In this document: positions 60,949 through 64,000 of the stretch, in pieces | Layout of the letters: each line of letters opens with the position of its first letter | How positions within the stretch are numbered: position 1 is the first letter of the stretch | Assembly: GCF_042685645.1 (NCBI RefSeq) | Contig: NZ_JBHUNX010000001.1 | Location: forward strand, 2,294,001-2,358,000 | DNA: 64,000 bases | Source: Salininema proteolyticum | Lineage (GTDB): Bacteria > Actinomycetota > Actinomycetes > Mycobacteriales > Micromonosporaceae | Direction: 5' to 3' | Program-made: the position numbers and the translations under genes | The notes under the pieces: model-generated | Told to the model about the DNA's origin: nothing | Databases searched by the model: none | The model's input: only the letters and a program-made list of their open reading frames with translations

Positions 60949-62506
60949 GAGTCTGGTCAGGGGTTCGGTTAAAGCGCTGGTTGCCAGATGTGGGGCGTGA
61001 ATACCGAGGAAAGGGCCTGGGTGGCGGTTTTGCCGTGTTTCTGGGCGGTGTGGACATAGGAGCGCAGCACGGCGAACCGGTCGGCTCCGTCCCAGGATCG
61101 GAAGCCTCCGGACACCTTCATCTTGACCTTCGCCATCCGCACTTGCCGTTCGGCGGCGTTGTTCGAGAACTCCGCACGTTCGTCGGTGACGAACCGCAGG
61201 TAGTCCTCCCGTCGGTCCCTCAGGCGTGTGGCGAGGTTGTTCGCCTTCTTCTCCAATGGACTGCCCCGGTTGGCCGTCTCGGCCACGCCCTGATCGACGG
61301 CCTTCTCCCACGCCGCCAGATGCGTAGCGAGGTACCAGGGCCCGGTCATGGGCTCACCGGGCTCGGCCTCGACGCAGCGCTTGATCCGCTTCAAACTGGC
61401 CGAGACTCGGCAGGACCAGCAGTCGTCTCCGACATCGGCATCGCGGTGGACCGCATCGCACACGGCCTGCAACTCTCGCAGCGCGTGAGCATTACACAGC
61501 TGGTGGGCAACGATATTCGCGTAGGCATCGTACGGCGCCCAGCAGTCATGATGCATAACCCCGGTGAAGTGCGGGAGGATGTCCATCGCCGCGATGGCGT
61601 CCTTGCCTCGTTTGGGATGGGCGAGGAACACAGCCGCGGTCTCGTTCGAGGCCGAGTGCAGCCAGGCGAGTGTTCCTGCCACGCGGATACCGGTCTCGTC
61701 GACGAACAAGACCTCGCCCTCAGCCAGGTAGGCGCGAACACGCTCGATGAACTCCGACAAGCTGATCTTCTCCGCCGCGCGGGAGGCCATAGCCTCGACC
61801 GTCGCCGTCGACATGCGAGTACCAGTCACGGCCTCGATGGTCTCGGCCACCCGTTCTTTGGCGACAAACTGCACCTCATAGAGGTAGGCGGCCAGCGCTG
61901 AGACCTTTGGGCCGTATTGGACCGGCGCGACCACACCTTCCGGGGCCTGTGCCTTCTCTCGGTTCCCGCACTCGCACCGCAGCGAGTGAAGACGATGCTC
62001 GATGACCTCGGTACGCGGGTCGGGAATGTCGAACATCTGCCGGGACTCAAACCCCAAGGAATCGATATCGGACAGGTCAGCCTCGCACACACCGCAGGCG
62101 GCGGGGAAATGATCGACCACCCGGTCAGGGACAGCCACCCGCTGGAGGGTCCTCCCCTCATGGCCGGCCTGCCCGCCGGGCTTACGGTTCGACTTACGCC
62201 GCAGCGAACGCTTCTTCGCCGGCTTCTTGAACTGGTCAATTGATGAGGGCTTGGATGAATTCGAGGAATCCTTCCGAAGACGGGCCTCCAACTCCGCAAC
62301 CCGCGCCTCCGCCTTCGCCGCCCGAGCCTCAGCTTTCACCGCGCGGGCCTCGGCCCGCTCTGCCCGCTCCTCAGCGGCATCAAGGCGACACCTCAGGTCG
62401 ACAACGAGCGCAGCCAGCTCCTCATAGGAAGGCGCGTTCTCGTTGTGACTCACCGAAACAGGCTAACAGTCGCTCTCTGGTTAGATCCGAAGACCTGACC
62501 AGTCTC
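60949..62506 (-). mobile_element. IS66-family insertion sequence, copy 3
   Basis: The element is 1558 bp with the same terminal repeats as copies 1 and 2, in the same orientation as copy 1. The flanking octamers GCCATTTT and CGAGTGTT differ, so there is no target duplication. It joins an SRPBCC remnant on one side to an ISAzo13 remnant on the other, which suggests deletion or recombination at this copy. Confidence 0.92.
60969..62453 (-). CDS. IS66 family transposase (copy 3)
   Basis: The 494-residue transposase is identical to those of copies 1 and 2 except for Arg22 to Cys in the N-terminal coiled coil (a single C to T change on the coding strand). The zinc-binding and DDE motifs (VDETGIRV, HHDCWAPYD, NNAAERQVR) are intact. 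The near-identity of three copies shows recent spread. The change is outside the catalytic core, and the element is probably still active. Confidence 0.93.
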   Translation of the reverse strand: MSHNENAPSYEELAALVVDLRCRLDAAEERAERAEARAVKAEARAAKAEARVAELEARLRKDSSNSSKPSSIDQFKKPAKKRSLRRKSNRKPGGQAGHEGRTLQRVAVPDRVVDHFPAACGVCEADLSDIDSLGFESRQMFDIPDPRTEVIEHRLHSLRCECGNREKAQAPEGVVAPVQYGPKVSALAAYLYEVQFVAKERVAETIEAVTGTRMSTATVEAMASRAAEKISLSEFIERVRAYLAEGEVLFVDETGIRVAGTLAWLHSASNETAAVFLAHPKRGKDAIAAMDILPHFTGVMHHDCWAPYDAYANIVAHQLCNAHALRELQAVCDAVHRDADVGDDCWSCRVSASLKRIKRCVEAEPGEPMTGPWYLATHLAAWEKAVDQGVAETANRGSPLEKKANNLATRLRDRREDYLRFVTDERAEFSNNAAERQVRMAKVKMKVSGGFRSWDGADRFAVLRSYVHTAQKHGKTATQALSSVFTPHIWQPAL

Positions 62507-62795
62507 CGAGTGTTTTGGTGATACCAGGCTGTTGGATTTCCAGGCGGGGCCGTCCGGCGCCGGGGGCGCGGACCCGGTCGGTGGCCTCCGCGCCGGCCTC
62601 GATCTCGGCCAGTCCGGTACGGACGGTGCTCTTTGACGCCCCTGATGCCTGCGCGACCACGGAAACGGCGCTCCTGTCGATACCAGTCTGGTCCAACGCC
62701 TGCGCCTCGGCTCCCAGGAACAAGCGCCACTGCCGCTCGTTGAGATGCGGTTTGATCAGCTCATACTTCGATGCCAAAACTTCCCGATTGACCAT
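62507..62795 (-). pseudogene. ISAzo13-type transposase remnant, truncated by IS66 copy 3
   Basis: From ATG 62795 the frame encodes about 96 residues before entering IS66 DNA. YELIKPHLNERQWRLFLGAE, then VVAQASGASKSTVRTGLAE and RVRAPGAGRPRLE are the N-terminal helix-turn-helix region typical of ISAzo13-family transposases. The catalytic domain is absent. The next 297 bp to the right (62796-63092) hold no supported gene. It shows repeated IS turnover at this site. Confidence 0.72.
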
Positions 62796-63092
62796 GCAAT
62801 GTTCAACGAGCGGACAAACAAACCGACTCGCACACGACCAAGTAATTCATACAAGAGCCCTTAGTCGTATGCTTGAACGGAGTTTGCAGATCCATTTGAG
62901 GAGATCCAGCTTTCAAGGATCCACTGTCACATCCTCCGGAAAACTGGGACTGACGTGGAAACCACTAGGCCCCACGAGCCCGAGAGCTTTCTAGAGTTAT
63001 GTCGTTTCCCCTGGAAACCGCGTTAACATCTCGCCGTAAGGTGAACAGCCAGTCCGTCTAGATCTCACACCGCTACCTGAACGGCAATGGCT

Positions 63093-63326
63093 CTAGACCG
63101 TGCTCCTTTCCGTTGGCCAGATGCTGAACCTAATAAAGATATAGATCAGCGGGATGGAGAGGCTCATCATCGGATCGAGGAACCAGACCATCAGGACAAG
63201 ACCGATGAGGGGAAGTGCGACAATGGCGGTCCAATGCCATTTGCCAAGGGAGCTGCTTCGCATACAGATGTAGACGGGCAGGGAGACCAGCACAAATGCT
63301 CCGGGGATGATCAGCGAGGTTTCCAC
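63093..63326 (-). CDS. Small two-helix membrane protein
   Basis: The 77-residue frame from GTG 63326 is strongly hydrophobic, with helices at about 4-21 (LIIPGAFVLVSLPVYICM) and 33-67 (WTAIVALPLIGLVLMVWFL, then PLIYIFIRFSIW). The start is uncertain, and only 22 bp separate it from the end of the ISAs1 transposase, so it may be the remains of a longer gene. The family is not recognised. Confidence 0.45.
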   Translation of the reverse strand: METSLIIPGAFVLVSLPVYICMRSSSLGKWHWTAIVALPLIGLVLMVWFLDPMMSLSIPLIYIFIRFSIWPTERSTV

Positions 63327-63348
63327 GCAGGGCGTGCTGGAGTTCCGG

Positions 63349-64000
63349 TTATGGTTTGATTCCGAGGGCGGGGAGGACCTGTTCGGGGTTCTTGGCGTTC
63401 TGTCGGCAGGCTTTGGCGATGTTGACAGCTCCGCTCAGTCGGAGGGCGCCGATGGCCAGGTTGCGGAGTCCGGCCAAGGCCCGTGGAGCGTTGCCGGTCG
63501 AGACGGTGGAGGCGTCTTCGCGGAAGGTGCGGTCTCGCACGTGGTGGGAGCGGTTTTCAATCGTCCAATGTCCTCTCGTGTAGTGGTTGATGTGTTCGGG
63601 GATGGCCAGGTGGGCGGGCAGGTTGGTGACGGCATAGACGGTCTCTCGGGTTTCCTTCTTCTCTCTGGGTTTGCGGCGACGGTGCAGGCGGATGGCGATA
63701 CTCGTTCCGGGCAGTCGCAGGGCCTCGACCGATTCGTCGACGCAGGTGATCTTGACTGACCGGGACTCCTTGCGGCCGTGCTCTTTGCCTGAGGCAGTGT
63801 GGCCGATGGGAATCGTGTTCCAGGGCAGGGCTTCAAGCTCCTGGTATTGGAGCTCTTGATTGCGCTTCACGATGGCGACGTAGTAGGCGTTCTTCTCTTC
63901 GTGGACCCAACGCAGTAGCTCTTTTACGGTGTGGAGGGCGTCGAAGGTGAGGACGGTGCCGGTCAGGTCGAAGGGTTCGAGTAGGGGTTTGAAACCGGTC
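63349..64000 (-). CDS. ISAs1-family transposase (N-terminus beyond window)
   Basis: The frame is open to the window edge; about 216 C-terminal residues are visible. It has the ISAs1 landmarks LTFDALHTVKELLRW (second catalytic Asp), YYVAIVKRNQELQ, and HYTRGHWTIENRSHHVRD with the catalytic Glu, followed by REDASTV and LRNLAIGALRL. It is intact as far as seen. It is the outermost of several mobile elements at this end of the window. Confidence 0.85.
   Translation of the reverse strand, partial: TGFKPLLEPFDLTGTVLTFDALHTVKELLRWVHEEKNAYYVAIVKRNQELQYQELEALPWNTIPIGHTASGKEHGRKESRSVKITCVDESVEALRLPGTSIAIRLHRRRKPREKKETRETVYAVTNLPAHLAIPEHINHYTRGHWTIENRSHHVRDRTFREDASTVSTGNAPRALAGLRNLAIGALRLSGAVNIAKACRQNAKNPEQVLPALGIKP

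Overview
The window is 64 kb of high-GC, densely packed chromosome from a filamentous, sporulating actinomycete. The order uvrC-rapZ-yvcK-whiA-gap-pgk-tpiA-secG-rbpA, the alaS-ruvX-mltG-aroE block, WhiA, RbpA, a PASTA kinase and a SARP/AfsR-type regulator all point there. A Nocardiopsaceae-like genome (Nocardiopsis, Streptomonospora and relatives) is my best inference. I saw no rRNA, tRNA, CRISPR array or replication origin.

Left flank (1-12.5 kb): an incomplete AfsR/SARP regulator; an Ntn-hydrolase acylase divergent from a siderophore-interacting protein, with an IdeR/DtxR-like iron box between them; an alpha/beta hydrolase broken at a poly-C run; and a NarL-type two-component pair divergent from a small membrane protein, MacB-type ABC ATPase and FtsX permease module, followed by a DUF1990 gene. 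A strong hairpin at 12508-12550 ends this part.

Accessory region 1 (12.5-19.1 kb): lower GC and full of damaged genes. It holds a frameshifted exported-type protein, a short gene with an in-frame stop, a frameshifted HAD phosphatase, an intact SRPBCC gene, and two identical 1558-bp IS66-family elements in inverted orientation. Copy 2 has a perfect 8-bp target duplication. Removing it restores one continuous reading frame, so the gene it broke can be reconstructed. The right boundary cuts the 3' end of a small membrane-protein gene at about 19.09 kb.

Core (19.1-49.9 kb): rbpA; a copper module (DUF6153 protein plus multicopper oxidase) with a CsoR-like operator; secG, the glycolytic trio, whiA, yvcK, rapZ and uvrC; a response regulator, histidine kinase and GerMN lipoprotein operon; a polysaccharide deacetylase; aroE-mltG-ruvX-alaS with two small membrane-associated proteins; a polyprenyl synthetase and metF; a cysteine-free DsbA-fold/TPR fusion; a PrsW-type membrane protease; and a PASTA kinase.

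Accessory region 2 (50-64 kb): an LPVTG-anchored choice-of-anchor I protein and a secreted subtilisin with a chitin-binding-like tail. Next comes a compact four-gene cluster at 53.7-57.4 kb that I regard as the best candidate for an undescribed system. It has a 2TM protein with a TIR/SLOG-like cytosolic domain, a SLATT/RipA-like membrane protein, a SLOG (TGHR) protein, and a helical-repeat protein ending in the same kind of cytosolic domain as the first gene. SLOG and SLATT families are known from predicted nucleotide-signalling conflict systems. After it come an IS5-type transposase with its ribosome site held in a hairpin, a DarG-like macro-domain protein, a GNAT-like protein, an SRPBCC remnant, the third IS66 copy, an ISAzo13 remnant, and an ISAs1 transposase running off the window end.
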